A stretch of 5,855 bases of DNA, from the NCBI GenBank assembly GCA_030670165.1, contig DAOVCF010000127.1:1-5855 (forward strand). Direction: 5' to 3'. The stretch is from Candidatus Stahliibacteriota bacterium. GTDB taxonomy: Bacteria > Hydrothermota > Tepidihabitantia > B3-TA06. This document shows, one piece after another, positions 4,964 through 5,855 of the stretch. Each line of letters starts with the position of its first letter. The stretch's first letter is position 1. The notes below the pieces were generated by a model. That model saw only the letters and a list, made by a program, of their open reading frames with translations. It ran no database searches and was not told the origin of the DNA. The translations under genes and the position numbers were made by a program.

Positions 4964-5855
4964 TTAGTGAAGAACCATCACCTTGCATGTGGCGTTGAAC
5001 TCAGGAGTGATCATCTGCACGAAGTAGATACCCGAAGCCACATCGTGAGTGTTCCAGTGAACAGTGTAGGAACCGGCGTTACGGGAACCGTCCGCAAGCG
5101 TTGCCACCACGTTGCCCGCCGCATCATAGACGCGCAGGGTGACGTTGGTGGTATGTCCCAGTGTGAAGCGTATCGTGGTGAAATCGGCGCAAAGATTGGG
5201 TGTTACCGCATCAAGGCTGAATCGGTCGGTCATCGGAGCCTCAGCGATTCCGGTGTAGTTGAAGGTGTCCACGAGTGGAGGGTTGCTTATGTTTGTATTG
5301 GTTTCGCCGTTTGCCCAGAATCTGATTATGTAAGTACCGGTTACAAGGTACGCTGTATCGAATACGGCCAGGAAGGTGTCGTGAGGCACAAAATCGCGAA
5401 AATCTGACGAGTCACGATAGACCCATTCTTCGGTGTCAAAATCCTGAATCCAGCAGTGCATTTTCACGTCCACCGTGTTTTTGCCTAGACGCTCGGCATA
5501 ATTGGCTGTGGGCATGAACGGATTGATCTGCTCAGGGGTTTCCGGAGCAAGCATCTCATAGGGTGTTACGTCATATTCGGTTTCGTGGGTGGAGAAGTTT
5601 CTTTCCATGGTGTTATTATTGGGATTTACATCATCAGGGTGCTCAACCACGAAGAGAGCGTTGTAGTAATTATTCCTGATAGGGGTGAAGGCTGCGAATT
5701 CAACAACGGTGTAGCCCGGATTGAGGGGATAAGAGGTATGCGCGTCCTGGTAATCGACTTGCATAGTTGTAAGGTTCGTGATCTTGCAGCTTACTGTGCC
5801 GTGGGCAGCAGTGTCGAGGTTGTTGTAAATCCGGCAAGACGGTTGGAAGGGGATT
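4964..5855 (-). CDS. Secreted paralogue, C-terminal part (296 aa visible, 5' end outside window)
   Basis: The frame is open from the stop at 4964 to the window edge, so the gene continues upstream and the internal ATG at 5764 is not its start: codons before it (5765-5854) encode CRIYNNLDTAAHGTVSCKI, matching CRILNNLDTATAKMGCRF of the 674-aa protein. Visible residues ~1-90 are most of the first Ig/CARDB-like domain, with EHPDDVNPNNN. Residues ~92-200 are the second, closing with NISNPPLVDTFNYTG. The remainder is the C-terminal tail, with LRVYDAAGNVVATL and the end CKVMVLH. The tail has diverged from the other two (GSRNAGSYTVHWN against GSRGPGSYTMNWN) except at its last ~15 residues. The tail also has a short extra segment (LCADFTTIRF) absent from the neighbours. 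By analogy it is a surface or secreted adhesin-like protein. Confidence 0.92.
   Translation of the reverse strand, partial: IPFQPSCRIYNNLDTAAHGTVSCKITNLTTMQVDYQDAHTSYPLNPGYTVVEFAAFTPIRNNYYNALFVVEHPDDVNPNNNTMERNFSTHETEYDVTPYEMLAPETPEQINPFMPTANYAERLGKNTVDVKMHCWIQDFDTEEWVYRDSSDFRDFVPHDTFLAVFDTAYLVTGTYIIRFWANGETNTNISNPPLVDTFNYTGIAEAPMTDRFSLDAVTPNLCADFTTIRFTLGHTTNVTLRVYDAAGNVVATLADGSRNAGSYTVHWNTHDVASGIYFVQMITPEFNATCKVMVLH

Larger units (their letters stand above)
4892..5002 (-). repeat. 3'-end/intergenic repeat, copy 2 (partner of 2633-2743)
   Basis: This is the second copy of the 111-nt block with two mismatches. The mismatch at 4950 adds a C-G pair to the post-stop stem-loop. Confidence 0.95.

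Noticed and set aside
2469..5002. Interpreting the repeated intergenic blocks as a CRISPR array or as insertion-sequence ends
   Set aside because: Repeats are about 2.2-2.4 kb apart with genes between them. There are no regular spacers, no transposase frame and no target-site duplications visible.
4967..5407. Plus-strand open frame of 146 codons starting GTG, with AAAGGAGG four bases before it
   Set aside because: It lies wholly antisense to a well-supported gene. The same signal and start in the other copy (2708) gives only 26 codons before a TGA at 2786-2788, so the frame is not conserved. The purine-rich stretch is part of the post-stop stem-loop region.
4964..5764. Treating the ATG at 5764 as the start of a 266-aa protein
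   Set aside because: The frame stays open upstream to the window edge, and those codons match the corresponding part of the 674-aa paralogue, so the start lies outside the window.

Overview
The window holds part of a tandem array of four related genes, all on the minus strand. They encode large secreted, multidomain proteins. In transcription order these are: the 3' part of one gene (4964-5855, open at the window edge), two complete genes (2705-4729, 674 aa; 369-2468, 699 aa) and the first 30 codons of a fourth (1-92). No RNA gene, insertion sequence or CRISPR array is visible, and no plus-strand gene can be supported. The two complete proteins share one layout: a Sec signal peptide beginning MTKKVIGIAAALVL, two N-terminal beta-sandwich domains of the cleaved-adhesin / 'choice-of-anchor J' kind, two Ig/CARDB-like domains, and an ~85-residue C-terminal domain. 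That last domain looks like the FlgD-like/Por-secretion tail used for type IX secretion. It ends in the invariant TCKVM(V/I)LH.

This layout (type IX-like tails, roughly half G+C, large tandem adhesin-like paralogues) points to a Gram-negative bacterium of the FCB/Fibrobacterota-like sphere or a related uncultured phylum such as WOR-3 or TA06. That placement is inferred from style only; no phylogenetic marker is present.

Each of the three intergenic gaps (93-368, 2469-2704, 4730-4963) is built the same way. In transcription direction it carries 3' hairpins, a sigma70-type promoter (perfect TTGACA, 16-nt spacer, TAAATT), a ~110-nt 5' leader, and a strong AAGGAGG six bases before the ATG. Each gene therefore seems to have its own promoter. 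The leaders are homologous and keep base-pairing potential through compensatory and wobble changes. Several of the possible stems exclude one another, and one arm could mask the Shine-Dalgarno sequence. This is the most interesting signal in the window: a candidate cis-acting leader RNA in front of a family of surface proteins.

The genes are mosaics. Signal-peptide/leader ends and C-terminal/3' ends are nearly identical in DNA between neighbours, while the middle domains have diverged strongly. That suggests repeated duplication plus recombination or gene conversion at the conserved ends, a pattern that could shuffle or diversify the exposed domains. A perfect 25-nt GC-rich palindrome occurs twice, identically, in the gaps downstream of two of the genes. 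It resembles a dispersed REP-type element, and its T-rich tail faces away from the genes.
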